Shown: positions 15,292-28,390, counted from the first letter of the stretch. The stretch is DNA of 64,000 bases from Micropterix aruncella (GCA_944548615.1 OX155950.1:35681876-35745875); one strand, 5' to 3'. The notes: generated by a model not told the origin, from the sequence alone. Numbers and translations are program-made.

Positions 15292-15817
15292 ATATACTTG
15301 GGGGGGTTGACAGGGGGCTTTTCTACTTGCAGGGAAAGTCTTGGTGTGATACAACCGTTTTTTTTTCTATGTTCTCGGGGAATCAGTCATAGTTTCTCCA
15401 TGTAGCTGTTAACTCGCCACATCAAGATAGTATGTTACAGTATTTTTTATTTACTCTATTTTATTTTATCCATTTAATTAAATGAACTTACAATTATCTA
15501 CAGAATTCTTACAAAAATATGTTGTTGTGCTGATTATGATAGATTATGTTAGATAGATATGATAGATAAGATAGATTATGATTAGATAAGACATTTGATT
15601 TTTTTTATATTCATATTTAAAACTGCTGTTATATGCGATATTAGTAGTTATATTGTTGCATCCATAACAATATAGACCAAATATAGGTATAAATATACAC
15701 ATATTTTGATACATAAATGGCGATATAAATATATAATTTTAATGGTATAAGAAAAATATATAATATATTCATGCAAAATATATATTTTTTTAATTTTAGT
15801 TGAATGCAACCAACCTA
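15292..15817. other. AT-rich spacer, no gene
   Basis: Contains a GATAGATTA-rich patch (15535-15590). No supported ORF or element ends. Confidence 0.5.
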
Positions 15818-16103
15818 CACGGCCAGGTGGCATAGTGGTTAGGTCGCCTGATCTTACATTGTCAGGTCCCGGTTTCGATTCCCGTCTGGGTCACCATTTT
15901 CCGTTGGGATCAAATTAACGGAATTCCATTTTCAATTCTGTCGATCGAATGCAAAAAAAAGACACACACTTACATGTTACACGCACACATACATATAACA
16001 TGTCACAGTAGGGTTGGTTGTAAGAGATTGTCATATGACAATAAACCCGCCCATTGTGACATTTTCACAATAAAGAGTATAAACAAACAAACAAACAAAC
16101 AAA
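15818..16103 (+). mobile_element. tRNA-derived SINE, best copy
   Basis: The head CGGCCAGGTGGCATAGTGGT contains a Pol III A-box-like block (TGGCATAGTGG). It is followed at the right distance by a B-box-like block (GGTTTCGATTCCC) and GGGTCACC. The body carries TCAAATTAACGGAATTCC and TGTCATATGACA, and the tail is (CAAA)5. Known SINE architecture supports the call. It is not a functional tRNA because there is no acceptor stem partner or cloverleaf completion. Two more copies lie at 12297 and 33811 in the opposite orientation. Confidence 0.92.
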
Positions 16104-16410
16104 GCTACCCCGAGGAACCAGACGATTCTTCCCGACGTTTGTAGACAACAAATGTAACTTTGCCGAATCTACGGAAAGACCCATCGTCCAGTCACGGCCA
16201 GGATTTGTCCTCTTCCAACCAAAAAAATCCAAATAACCGCTAAGTTGTAGAGTATAAACCTAATTGTTGATAATTAGTTATACGTAGTTGCATTTGTCAC
16301 TACTGCTTCAAGGACAGATAGCACTGCTGATTTCAAACTAATGTTGTTACTGTTATAATTGTCGCACTCTGTGAATTTATCATTATTTATATGTACATGT
16401 CAATCGATAA

Positions 16411-17079
16411 CCCTTCGGCGACGTAACGACCAAATTTGGTTGCACATCAGAACACCGTTGATAACATAACGACCAATATTGGCGGCTTGCTCCCGGAGCG
16501 CACAGTAATATTATTTTCTAATTCGAGCGCATCCTAAAATCCATACCAAATATCTCATTATTACCATAGATACATAGACGGCCGCTAGAATAACTTCGCG
16601 CGTCATTTCGTGGATATTTCTGGTAAAATTCCATTGTCAAACAATATAATTTTATTTTTTGAAAAATCATCAAAATTTTTATTGGTTTTATGAGTTAATA
16701 TCTAAATATTTTTATATGTAAATAAGCAAAACGAAATATAAGCTTCCATAAAAAAATCTAATAAAGATCACGATAGTATTTACACGTTTTAAATAGGGTT
16801 CCGTATTTTTCCGTAAGACAAGTACAAGGTAGAAATACCGAATTTTTTCACTTTTCCGACTTCCTCATATTTCTTTTTTAATAATTATTTAATTGTTTTA
16901 TAAAATGAGATTTCAATAGTCTATATACGAAATTTCAATAAAACGATTGAACAGTTATTCTTTTTATGATTGCTATAGTAGTTCCATAGTTATAGTACTT
17001 TTGTCGAGCGCGGCGATATTGCAAGAAATTCCAATAAATTGCTCGGTCTGCCATGATATTATGCCGCTACTCGAAGGGG
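16411..17079 (+). mobile_element. piggyBac-type MITE, subfamily B
   Basis: Starts CCCTTCGGCGACGTAACG and ends GCCGCTACTCGAAGGG; the outermost 8-9 bases are inverted. The flanking TTAA is degraded here (ATAA and GGTAA). The interior matches 22589-23206 and 30560-31206, including ACCAATATTGGCGGCTTG and TCCGTATTTTTCCGTAAGAC. It is non-coding. The right flank (17080-17240) also matches the right flank of the 30.5-kb copy. Confidence 0.85.
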
Positions 17080-17239
17080 TAAGCATTGAATTGCGTGTAT
17101 AATTAAAATGTCGTATCTGGGGCTCTAATAACTGCATTGCTCAAATTATGCTTATACAAAGTTAACATTTAATGATCATTTTTTCTTAGCACTTCATGTC
17201 AAATGATAAAGGCAAGGAAAAATATATAAAATTATAATT

Positions 17240-19096
17240 TTTGATTTCAATAAACATTTTACATAAGAAAAAACTAAATTTATAAACTTATTTATAAATA
17301 TGGTCTTCCATAGGATACCGACTATTATTATTTCCTTCTATCTTATTATCTATTTCCTTTTCCGATTCTCTGCTTCTCCGCCTCCTAGCGAAATTACAAA
17401 TGAAGTAGGTAGTCATAGATAGAGGATACGACATATATTAGGCCAGGTAACAGTCGACTAAGCGGGGGAAATGCCTTAGCTAGACGTTCATTTCCTACAT
17501 TCCTAGAGTTAATTCGCTTAACCCTCTCAATGCAGAGGATCTTATGTAAGTAATGGCCGCGCACTTACGACATCCGTACTATCTAAGGTTCCACCGTCTA
17601 TGTAATCATGACTACGATTCACTGCATTAAGTACAAGAATATCTATTAAGTACAGATACGATATTTCATTTAAGGCTTCCTTCCGAGTTGACGCGACTAA
17701 AAATTTAGATATTTTTGCAATGCCACGCGCCCGCGCGCTTTCCATATATTAATAAAGATGTATAGGTATACCGCGGCGACAAGGGAATACGTCCCACCGT
17801 TGGCAGTGGTCAATTACTAATTACGATTTCGGCTTCGTGCGTCGTCTAATATAATCGATTTGGCTTTTCAATTATAATATATTAAATTATCAAATTAATA
17901 GTTTTTTATAAAGTAAAAATTAGATTACAATAACAAATGAACTTAAGATCACTGTGGTATTTTTTATATCACTCAAAAGTATCTTTAATAAATAGAAAAA
18001 AAATAATGTTTGGCCATAACATTTCTGGAAATTGCGTAATTTCAAACATTTTTTTCTTATATTTTTTGTATGGAAGTTCCAAAAACTCTCTTAGTACTAT
18101 GCAAATAGACCATACGTTGGTGTAGATAGTATTTTTTAATATTGAGAATCATCTCCAGGTTTTTCAATAACAGAAGACAAATCTCGCTCGTTTTTATTTT
18201 TTTGGAAAACAGTAACAGAACAAAGATAATTTACAATTAATATGGAAATAATTTACCAATTTCGTTTTAGCGAAATGATAGCTTAAGGACCGGGTTTTTA
18301 AAATCCGGCTTAATAGTATTAAAATTCTTTTTCGTGTTCTCACAACCAGGCCACAAAATTATGCTTCATATAGCTTTTGGCCGCCACGGCCGGCACGGCC
18401 TCTTAAGTAACTGAGCAAAACTTTTAGTAAATACATAATTAATATCAACATTTCTCGCTGTACTGTTATTGATAGCCTATACCATAATTACAGATTTATA
18501 AATAAATTAATTGTAAACCATACAAACGTTAAATACTGCATCCTTACCTATGTAATTGCTGTTTTTTCATACTGGCCAATTTGAACTCGTATAACATCGA
18601 TTTGAGTTAGAATGTCAAATTCCAGTAAATTTTAATTCATGGCCATGTTATTCTTTTTCAAGCATCAGCTATTTATTTGTCTTTCCGTTGTTCGTTTATC
18701 AGGTTCTTGCAGTCTGGCTATAAATTTGCCGTAAATATGCACTGCCAAGAACTGCAAACGATGATAGCTCAATCGCTCATCGCCACTGCTTCTGAATGAC
18801 TACATTTAATCGCAGATTTTACTGCAAGCAGTCACAAAGATTTTATATTATTGATAATGATATAAAAATAGTTGAAGTTTAGATCTGCTATTTCATTTAA
18901 ATTATTTAATTCTATACAGAGATCAACTATATTCTTTAAATATTTAAATATCATTTCTGTATTCAATTACTTCGTAAATTTCTCGATCTCTTTGTCAAAA
19001 TATGTAAATTAATAAATGGCAAAATAAGAAACATAATATGTAAATGGTGGGAGTTTATTGGTTTTCCTATATCTAGAAATATTTTCTGGTCTTTAT
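17240..19096. other. No gene recognised
   Basis: AT-rich. A hairpin ACCGGGTTTTTAAAATCCGG lies near 18290-18310. ORFs at 17542-17745 and 17937-18125 have no recognisable motif, start context or splice context and are not called. Confidence 0.5.
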
Positions 19097-19408
19097 CCCT
19101 TGGAGTAAATGGGTATTTTCATGGATGCATCTGTCTCTTTTGCAGGATTTTCGGCGACATCGACCTTAAAGTACTATAACTATAACTACGAAACTACTAC
19201 ACCAATCATAAAAAGAACAACTGCACAATGATTGCATTGAAATTACGAATATAGAATATTGAAATATCATTTTGTAAAACAATTAGATAATTATGAATAA
19301 ATATGAGGACGTCAAAGAAGTGAAAAAAACGCAGAACCAGATCTGGTCGTATCATATTCAATGGATAATTGTTTCAGAACCAGGTTTGGTCGTATCATAC
19401 TCAAGGGG
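19097..19408 (-). mobile_element. piggyBac-type MITE, subfamily D, degraded
   Basis: Read on the minus strand it starts CCCCTTGAGTATGATACGAC and ends near TACTCCAAGGG. It shares with subfamily B the right-end block (ATAGTACTTT, CCGAAAATCC region) and the ACGACCAAA..GGTT motif, here duplicated in tandem at 19330-19400. The flanking TTAA is degraded (TTAT and CTAG). Confidence 0.55.
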
Positions 19409-19809
19409 CTAGATGTAAACGAAAAATCTTATATTGAAATTCATTACCAATTCGCTTTATTGTTGAGTCATCCTCTGTAATACATGCCAATGCTGTTTCC
19501 TATTTCAGCCCCGCAAAGCTCCGTTTCAAAATTAATCTCATGTTTATTACTTTCCGTAGTGTCTCTATTTTATGCACGCTTAGTAAAGTCACAAAGCCGG
19601 CCATGCAAACCCCACTCAACGTCAGTGCTCCTAAAAAACACTCAACGCTCATGAAATTAATACGAGCAGAGGTTTGGCAAAACAAATATCCGTGAAATTG
19701 GGCGTGCCTGCTTTGAATGGTAGAAGCACAAGCGGGCGACGACGCGTCGGAGACCAAGTCACAGATTAATCGGAAAGTCGTGTATTGCGACATGACAGAT
19801 ACGACACGA
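19409..19809. other. No gene recognised
   Basis: An antisense ORF of 97 codons (19500-19793) has no identifiable motif. The sequence is of mixed composition with no element ends found. Confidence 0.4.
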
Positions 19810-20390
19810 AAGAAAATTCGCCTAAAGCACGATCACTTCACAGCTCTTCTTCACAGCACATGAGATTGAATATATCAATAATATCCTAAGGAAAAAAGGA
19901 TATACAAAATATCACGATATGCACACGATATGGACAAAACTTAGAAACCAGGCAGATGACGAGCATTTCTATAATACATCAAGAGTGTGACAGATTAATA
20001 TGCTAAAGAAATTTCATATAAATGCGATCTTCAGACAGACCCAAAATAAAACTTGATCCCTAAGGCCTGTAAAGAGTGTAATATCACTGTAAACCCGGTG
20101 GTGTAGAAAAACGGAATGCAGCTGTAGATTAGTTAATGTTGGACGAACGAGGTGATCTATAGGTACTCAACTGATAGAAAACATTACGGTGGTTAAAAAT
20201 ATCCAGCGGTAAGATCAACAACCTACGAACACATCTCAGATAGTGGAACAAACCATTGGCTGCTGCATCGAAATACCACCGTGTTATCGAAATAAAAATT
20301 GTCATGATCCAGGAGCAATAGAAATGAGAAGAATCCCTAAACTCTCTACTAAGTGGAAATCTTTCTTTTAATATTATCAACGCCTTTCTC
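19810..20390 (+). pseudogene. Decayed Penelope-like element (linker and GIY-YIG region)
   Basis: The plus strand gives out-of-frame pieces matching in order the 42.9-44.2 kb Penelope ORF: one like HEIEYINNILRKKGYTKYHD, one like RPVKSVI, and one before the end like HISDSGTNHW. Many stops and frame changes are present. It is a dead copy of the same general family. Confidence 0.6.
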
Positions 20391-20394
20391 AGAG

Positions 20395-20615
20395 TACAAA
20401 GACGCGAAGCATTATTTATTTATTTTATTTATTTATTATTATTTCACACACATTTAAAATACTAGGTCATTGATTTTCAAATATAACTTGCTGGAGTGAT
20501 TCCCGTACTAAGGTTGGCTGTTATGTATTCTTTTTCCTTTTTTTATTTAGTTGGTCGGTAAGTGTAACATAATGTAGCATTGCTTTATGTAGTAGCTCTA
20601 TATTTATACAAAGCA
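20395..20615 (-). mobile_element. LINE 3' end with AAAT tail
   Basis: The reverse complement of this segment matches 44275-44520 over nearly its whole length: GAGCTAC..CATAAA, the A-rich run, GGGAATCACTCCAGCAAG, TTTTAAATGTGTGTGAAAT and the (AAAT)n tail. The two copies define the 3' UTR of one LINE family. Confidence 0.8.
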
Positions 20616-20984
20616 AACTATATACTTAGCATATTTGAATAATATAATATACATAATAAAATTAAATAATCATATATACACATATACATCTACACCTATA
20701 CATACACATATATAAATATATTTTATTTTATTTTTTATTTTATTAACTAAATGTATACAGCATATTCTTTATATAAAAAAAACATTTTATAAATTAACAT
20801 CAATATAGCCATTAATACATTTTAAATTAGCAAAAAATATAAAGTACCCATTTAAAAGATAATAATTTTATAACCTTCTTTTTAAGAAAAAAGGAAAAAG
20901 AAGCATTTCTAAATATAAATGTGTAATTACAATAGGGGAATGGAAATGGAAGGGAGGGATTATTATAACACATACATACGTATA

Positions 20985-21299
<315 letters not shown>

Positions 21300-21300
<1 letters not shown>

Positions 21301-21950
21301 TTATACATATAATCTATACAAAAAACATATACAAATGTTTTACAACTATACATATACGTATACATGAATAAAAGTAGTAATTGTATGTAGTTAGGAATTC
21401 TTATACAGCACTATAATTAACCAATTTTTCCGTTTCGTTCCTTCCTGGCTCAATCAACCATTCCGTCATAATTTTTCTACTTCATAAACTTCACTTTTAA
21501 TTCCGAATTTATTCATTGTGTAGTCGTACAGTTATTAAAGAAGAAAAATGTCGTTGGGCGAATTTATTTTTTTAAGAGGGACATCATATTGCATGGCTGT
21601 AACTGCGCGTGTTCTAATAGTGTGAGCTTTAATCATATGCCGCTCTGTGTGGGTGAAATGAAAAATTGTTGATAATTTCCCTTTATAATTGACGTATGTC
21701 TAGTAGGTACTCGGAACTCTTTAAATAAGTGGTCGCTGTAGAACATAAAATTCTCTTTATCAATTACCCTAATTATTGACTTTTGAGCCTTAATTACGGG
21801 ATCTAGAGTTGAAAGTGACGCGCCACCCCATTCAAGGATCCCATATTGTGGTGCCTTGGACAGATTACACTGGGCCCGAAACGTAGGACAGTTTAGACTA
21901 GGCCAGAAAATAATGTTAAATAGTGTACAATGTGTCATACAGATCTAAAA
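21300..21950 (-). pseudogene. LINE ORF2 C-terminus and 3' UTR
   Basis: Reverse-complement copy of the LINE at 36.2-37.37 kb. The readable piece includes YGILEWGGASLSTLDPVIKA, then QKSIIRVI, and SDHLFKEFRV. (Y)GIIxWGGA...QKxIIRxI is characteristic of LINE ORF2 C-termini of the jockey/CR1 kind. The 3' UTR (GAAAAATTATGACGGAATGG) is shared with the other copy and runs into (TA)n. Frames are broken after ~100 codons. Confidence 0.75.
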
Positions 21951-22213
21951 GGGATAAAATGTGCTCTCTCTCTCGACAAGGCGTGATTAATTATTCAGAT
22001 CCACTAATACACGGCGTATAAGGCGATACATAACAATTGACGGCAAGTGGCCAAGGATCGATTTCATCTGAATATTAATTTCATAAATAAAATCGTTTAG
22101 CGACCTCTCAACGCGGTTGTGCGCCGCCTACCTGGCGGAGCGCGCGGAGGGCGAACGCCGCCTGAGTCGCCCAACTCGGTTCGTTGCTCAGCTAAGCACC
22201 AACAGACGGCCAA

Positions 22214-22522
22214 CCCTTTCTATTTGAGCGAACCATTCTTGGTTACAGACACTTACAAATGCCTAAAATGGTATCTAATCAATATTGGTTAGGGCGCTCC
22301 GCGCTGTGCTAACTTTGTAATATGTATTCATTATTATCTTAATTGTTTTACGAGATAATGTTATAATGTTATAATATTTCAAATTTCAATGCGATCATTT
22401 TAAAGTTATTCTTTTTATGATCCGTATAATAGTTTAAAAGTTATGGTCGTTTTTTCTCAAGGCCATCGACTTCATGCGCAAAACTGTCCCGGGCAGAAAT
22501 TTTTACCCCGCGATAGAAAGGG
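22214..22522 (+). mobile_element. piggyBac-type MITE, subfamily A, second copy
   Basis: Starts CCCTTTCTATTTGAG and ends CGATAGAAAGGG, followed by TTAA (22523-22526); the left flank CCAA is degraded. The terminal inverted repeat CCCTTTCTAT/ATAGAAAGGG is 10 of 10 here, better than in the copy at 1878. Non-coding. Confidence 0.85.
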
Positions 22523-22588
22523 TTAATGTTTCGCCGTTGGTTGTCGTTTATATAATGTAGCAAAGAAAATAGTTTTCGATAGTGACTA

Positions 22589-23206
22589 CCCTTCGGTTCT
22601 GTAACGACCAAATTTGGTTGCACCGTTGACTACGTAACGACCAATATTGGCGGCTTGCCAATTCGAACGCATACCAAATATCTCATTATTACCATAGATA
22701 CATAGACGGCCGGTAGAATAATTTCGTGCTTCATTTCGTGGATATTTCTGGTAAAATTCCATTGTCTAACATCATCATTTTTTTTTTTCGAGAAATCATC
22801 AAAATTGTTATTGCTTTTTATGAGCTAATATCTATATATTTTTGTATGTAAATAAGCAAAACGAAATATTACCTTTGAAAGAGAATCTAATAAAGATCAT
22901 GATAGTATTTACAATGTCTAAATAAGATTCCGTATTTTTCCGTAAGACAAGTACAGGTTAGAAATGTCGAGTTTTTTTTAACTTCTTTGATTTCCCATAT
23001 TTATTCATGATTATCTAATTATTTTACAAAATGAGATTTCAATATTCTATATACGAAATTTCAATGCGATCATTGGACAGTTATTTTTTTTATGATTGCT
23101 ATAGTAATTCCATAGTTATAGTACTTTTTGTCGAGCGCGGCGATATTGCAAGAAATTTCAATAAATTGCCGCGGTCTGCCATGAAATTATGCCGCTACTC
23201 GAAGGG
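22589..23206 (+). mobile_element. piggyBac-type MITE, subfamily B, second copy
   Basis: Starts CCCTTCGGTTCTGTAACG and ends CTACTCGAAGGG, followed by TTAA (23207-23210); the left side is GACTA. The interior parallels 16411-17079. It lies only 66 bases from the subfamily A copy to its left. Confidence 0.85.
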
Positions 23207-23210
23207 TTAA

Positions 23211-26200
23211 GCGTTTTGAGATTACACTTCTGAGTACCTTAAATATGTGGATAAGTTGGCGGACTTTTGATGCAGTGTCCTGTATTACACAGTGAATGTT
23301 GTGTGCACTGCGGATTTTTTTTATTATTTTACAATGTTAAAAAACCGCGAGAGTATATCATGTCACAGTCTTGCAAGTGTGTAACATCAAGATTATTAGC
23401 GTATCGCTATTTCTTATCTGTGGTTCGGAGGAGGCACGGTGAGACAGGGCTCGGGCGCCCGCTATCAATTAGCTGCGATTCTGGCGCACTCGCGTCGCGT
23501 CGCGGGCAAAGCCTCGCAAAGCGTTTAATTAAGCACGTAGTGGGAGGCCGCAGGCCGCACACTCGGAATACGTCTACCTGGAGTTGTTCGTGACACGACG
23601 GATAAGGAAACGGTTTTAACTAAGCATGAAAGCTCTGATTGCGGTGACACTGTATCTCATTGAGCCCCCGACCCATTGTATACGCACCCGGATACTTCGT
23701 TACCGCAAAGGGGATATCTACTGCCTCCTCTCTACCAATTCTCGCGGAATAATTGCTCAAGAGTTTTTGGAAGGGTCTATGCAGATATACGTATCACTGT
23801 AATTATGTAAACAAGAGTCATAGCAACATACATAAGTGGCTCAGTTTCGGATATACTGGTCTTTAAAGTCGTCAACTACTACAGGCGGACCCCAGGATGG
23901 TATAGCGATATTGATCTTTCTTATAGCCGTGGGGTGAACGCAGAGACATAGGGACAAGCCAGTCCACCGTCTAACTACGCCAGTAGCCAGTGAGTTGCCA
24001 ACGTTACACCTTACTGCGTAACGTGGATTTACCGCGTACTTAAAAGTGACCCAGGGGAGCCTAGCGTCCTCACGTCCAGATTTGGCAGGATTTATCCGTC
24101 CTCCAGTCTGGTCGCAGATTCGAGGTCGTTTGCTCGATTTCTACCTGACGTTCGCGGTAATTCATAGATCGAAGTAATCGCTGATCCACGGCACCCTGTG
24201 CCTGTGAATCTCACTCGGGATCCGGTGGCCACTTTTACCGGAAATTTATTACCTAATTATATCCACTACATTATGACATTAGTAGGCCGTAGTAGTAGTA
24301 GGTAATTATGGCTTTACTACAGCTCAACTCTTCTATAATTACATATTTTCTGAGCTATCGTTCGAAAAAATCAATTCAAAAATTATTAAATGCTAAATTA
24401 CAGGCGTAGACCGCATGACTTATCTCTCTCAGAGTCATTCAATTAGCCATTGGAGCTACACAGACTTGCTATTACTGGGAAGTGGACCGTATGCATCTTT
24501 GTTTCTGAACAGCTAGCGTATCTGCTGTCTTCTGAGGTTGGCTTCCGCCAGGGCTATTTTTATTATTTATTTATTTAAAATATTACAAGGGAGCTTTAAA
24601 GAAATATCGAATAAGACTTTAAGTTTTAAATCTGGAGTGTACAAGTCCTTAACCAGTTTACTGCGTTCGATGTGTAGACGCGTCAATCCAAATATTTATT
24701 TTGGTGCATTAAACGTGTATACACGTCGTGTAAAATAATAAATTACCATTCGATATAAAAACTTAATATTTGAGGAAGATACTACTGCTACTGTTGCTAC
24801 AGCTGTAGCGGCGGCGACAGCGACGTATAAAATAAAAAATACCATTTGACATAGAAACTCAATATTTGAGTAAGATAATAGTCTTGCTACTACTGCTACT
24901 GTTGTTTGCGGCCTGTTTATAATAATATTTGTACGATGGTATGGTAGAGATGCGAAATCCTCGCTATGCAATTTACCGGTACGTTAATTCAAACATACAT
25001 TGTAATTTGGTAAATAAAGGGTAACTGACATAAAATATGCTAGTGATATTTTAATTTTGAGCCACTTTCTACTGTAAATAATATCAAGATATATGGGAAT
25101 CTTAATAATAATAACCATAATAACAATTTATTAATTAAATCTAAATCTCATTTTAATTGTTTTCATTGCAGAATATGCCTAGGCCGTAGCCCATACCAAG
25201 ATAGACTCCATGTAAAATATGATGATTTATATATATGGATAGAATAAATGCGCATATATGTGACAGATTCAAAATAAAACAGAAAGTCTAATAAAGTATA
25301 AAACAGGTAATTGAAACCTAATGAATTATAATTAAATTTAAAAATATCGAAACAGCTTTATCATAGAAAAACAACTGTCTCCTTACTTTAGTTGCTGTCA
25401 AATATAAGACTAATGTCTACTAACTGTAATTCTGCGAATAAGTCGTTTGACTAAGGAATAAAAAGGAAATGAGGATAACAGCTCTAAAGCGTAATGATGC
25501 ATTTTTATAACCTTCGCTACGCTCTTAATTCCTCTACAGAATAGGAAATAGAAAAATATATTGTATCACCCCAAGCCTTTACCGGCAAGCAGACCCCCCC
25601 CCACATCGCCAACTCACCCCCTTCCTCTCCTTAATGGTGATTGTGTGATCGCAAATGTCGTATATTTGTAATATTATTGTAATATTTCCGTGTTATTAAA
25701 CGGCTATTTACCAATATAATTTACTACTTTATATAATTATAGCAAAAAAAAATAAGATATTTGTGTCGCTTGTATAAGAGACTAAAAGTTCACTTTGTGG
25801 TTTCGGACTGAAGACGCATCTGTGTACCGAATCTCAAGTTTCTAAGTGTAATATTTCGAGATTGAAATAGGACTAGCGCGCCCCCTGGTGGACCGATTGC
25901 AACCACAACTTACATGCAGGTATTATGACCAAATAATGCCTGCATGCCGAATTTCAGCTCAATAGAATGAAGCGTTATGGCGGTATCGTGGAGGAATAAA
26001 CATATACACACACGCGGAGACACACACACACACAGTCAGTCTGGAAGTGGTATTAATCTATCGGGGGAAAGAGTGGGGGGGGGGGGTCAAATAAATACGT
26101 CTTCATCTTTCAAAAAAATTTGCTCCTCACAATACTTTCCCTCTGACAAGAAAGTAAAACAGCAATCAACGCTTAAACGTTACAATAATAGTGTTAATCA

Positions 26201-26644
26201 AACGCTCCTCTGAGCTATAAATGCGTTATTAATTTTGGAGCGGTGCCACTCAGAGGGGTGTTCATTTGGGGCGGCCCCCGGGCGGAGCACAGCTCGATTG
26301 CTCAAAGAGCATCCGCCAGGAGGTGTGCGCTCCGGCGGCGAAGGAAGAGGGCAACTTGTTAATGGCGGACGATTAAGGAAACTCCGCGGACATCCCTCGA
26401 TAGGGGCCGACATTAACTGGGAATGAAAATGACTAATCGATAATTCGCCGTCTCGCTCTAAGAGACTATGCTCTAAGTGACTCTTTAAAGGAATGGGTTA
26501 CTTACTGTCTGAAAACATTCCTTCGCCTTTCGTTAAGGACTCTATAACTATAACGTGGGTGAATTAATTTAGCTTTTATTTTATTTGTTTATTTAATTTG
26601 CAATTCAGAATAATATACAGTAAACTGGGAATATACAATTAAAT
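23211..26644. other. 3.4 kb with no gene I can support
   Basis: The plus-strand ORF at 23267-23593 (108 codons) and the overlapping pair at 26198-26426 lack recognisable domains. The latter pair lies in a CpG-rich block (26240-26420) of unknown nature. Simple runs are present: C near 25594, AC near 26010-26035 and G at 26074-26085. No element ends were found. Confidence 0.45.
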
Positions 26645-26657
26645 TGTCATGCTATGC

Positions 26658-27325
26658 ACATGAGCTAATGAGCCCATGATGAGGTGGCCACAATGACCCA
26701 TGTGTTCAGGGTCGGTCACACTCAAGGGTCAACACCCATCCGATGGCCTCCACGCATGGGGTGCGAGCCTGGGTAGGACACTGGGTCAACCAGTCTCCCC
26801 TGGGAATCAATCCTCTGGCGCTCCTGGACGGTCTGCGCACCGAGCGGCGCAAGCCAATCGATTGTGCTCTCCGATTAACAATCGGGGGAGTCTGGGAACT
26901 GTACTGTTTCCTATAGAGCGGGGGTAGTTGTCTACCATACGGCGACTGCTTTTGAAATGACCATTGGCCATCCGATCCCGGTTCAGAGTCGGGCAAAGGA
27001 CGCCTTGGTCCGCGACAGATTCGGTGCACTCTGTTTCACCGCTTCGTAAGGGAGAGGACCGCGCAAGCGACCTCGAACTCGGAACCAATCGAGAGACCGG
27101 AGAAATCTGGTCACAATTGGAAGTGAGGGCGCGAGTATCTCGAGCCCGCCGGGTTTATTCCTGGCTCACTCGCGGTAAGGCGTTGGATTCTCACGGGTTG
27201 TGACGTAGCTGGACGTAGGATTGTACTGTCCAAAGTCTTCTACGTTCACTGCAGGGCGACAGTACGACTAATCGTTAAAACGTCCTGTGGTGACGGGCTC
27301 GCCCGTTGTAGTCGACACCGCAAGA
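26658..27325 (+). mobile_element. GC-rich 668-bp repeat with 13-bp target duplication
   Basis: Flanked by TGTCATGCTATGC at 26645-26657 and again at 27326-27338. The body is much GC-richer than its surroundings and ends with the hairpin ACGGGCTCGCCCGT and GTCGACACCGCAAGA. Related pieces cluster at 61.9-63.3 kb in both orientations. The long duplication suggests target-primed retrotransposition, but there is no poly-A tail and no RT, so the class is open. Overlapping ORFs on both strands are conserved only because the repeat is. Confidence 0.75.
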
Positions 27326-27444
27326 TGTCATGCTATGCCAAAAACTTTTAAATTATTTAAACTACATTTAAATTATTCTAATATTCTCCAAGGTCATAGA
27401 GTGTATTGTCTAATTTCTAATAACCTCATTTACTTACCTGTGGG

Positions 27445-27765
27445 TGACTAAATGACTATCCAGTCGGGTTTCCGTCCAGGCCACAGCACGACAACAATTC
27501 TTGTCGAAGTCATGGATGATATCAAATGTGCTATAGATGATAGAAATATAAATATTTTCCCTTTGCTTGATTTTAGTATCGGATTTAATACCGTTGATTT
27601 TGATCTCCTGTTAAAGGGTATAAAATCCTTTTACTTCTCCAATGGCGCATTGAGTGATTCGATTCGTATCTCAAGGAGCGTAATCAGTATATGGAAACAC
27701 CCGACACGATCGCTGATATGGTCGACACTGTAGCTGACATTATGCAGGGACGCACTGTCTCCCTT
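27445..27765 (+). pseudogene. LINE reverse transcriptase fragment
   Basis: Reads QSGFRPGHSTTTILVEVMDD, then FPLLDFSIGFNTVDFDLLL. QSGFRPGHSTxTAL...LLDFSxAFxTVDxxxLL is the classic RT fingers/palm entry of jockey-like LINEs. Only about 90 codons are open and the YxDD box is absent. It is unrelated in sequence to the RT piece at 44.5 kb. Confidence 0.7.
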
Positions 27766-27889
27766 TATATCTCTTAAACTGTCATTTTATCATTTTGTTC
27801 AAAAAAGAGTTTTAAATATTGTGGTTTTTACTGTCTCCACTTCAAATTATCTGGAGTTATTCAATAAGCAGAATACTGATTAACAACAA

Positions 27890-28115
27890 ATGAAGACGAA
27901 GACTATCGCGGTTGTTTGACATTATAAATACGATAAAGACGAATTTACCACATAAAGCCTGTAGCTTTCGACGTTTCGGCGATGCTGCAACCGCTGGTGT
28001 CCAGGGTAGGCTCCTTGAATTGGACAACGCCAGTTAAAACATCGCCAGTTAAAACATCGCCAAAATATCGGGTGCTACAAACTTCACGCGGCAAATTCAT
28101 CTATCTAATGTGTAA
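27890..28115. mobile_element. Two Penelope-like termini in inverted orientation
   Basis: Bases 27895-28015 match the 3' end of the Penelope element at 42803-42920 (GAAGACTATCGCGGTTGTTT, then CGACGTTTCGG). A second, shorter piece (28050-28110: CAAAATATCGGGTGCTACAA, then ACTTCACGCGGCAAATTC) is the same terminus in the other orientation. A 16-base repeat CGCCAGTTAAAACAT lies between. No coding remains. Confidence 0.65.
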
Positions 28116-28390
28116 CACATGAAGAGATAAAAAACGAAATTCATATTTTTTATTGATTTATTTATTTCCTTTTTCATAAGTTATAGTTCCACTATGGATA
28201 TACAAAAAAAATGATATTTAAATTAAAATTAAAGCGACAAATTGGTTCATCCCTATTACATGCAACCAGAGGCACGTCACAAATCTAACTAGGCTTACGC
28301 CTGTACATAGATGTGCGATTTAAAACGCAATATTGATTGCGAGCTGACGTATAAGAAATAGAGTTTAGGTAGAGATTATAGAAATATGTT

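Noticed and set aside
15818..15900. A genuine tRNA gene
   Set aside because: A- and B-box-like blocks are present, but they are followed by a SINE body and CAAA tail, there is no completed acceptor stem, and the same unit recurs twice.
23267..23593. 108-codon ORF as a host gene
   Set aside because: Its end is in a CpG-rich patch, with no domain, no clear promoter and no splice context.
26706..27203. Conserved ORFs on both strands of the GC-rich repeat
   Set aside because: Conservation between copies is at the DNA level on both strands, so it reflects repeat identity; no domain is recognisable.
26658..27325. Helitron with 3' hairpin
   Set aside because: The 13-bp target duplication is incompatible with A^T Helitron insertion and there is no CTRR end.
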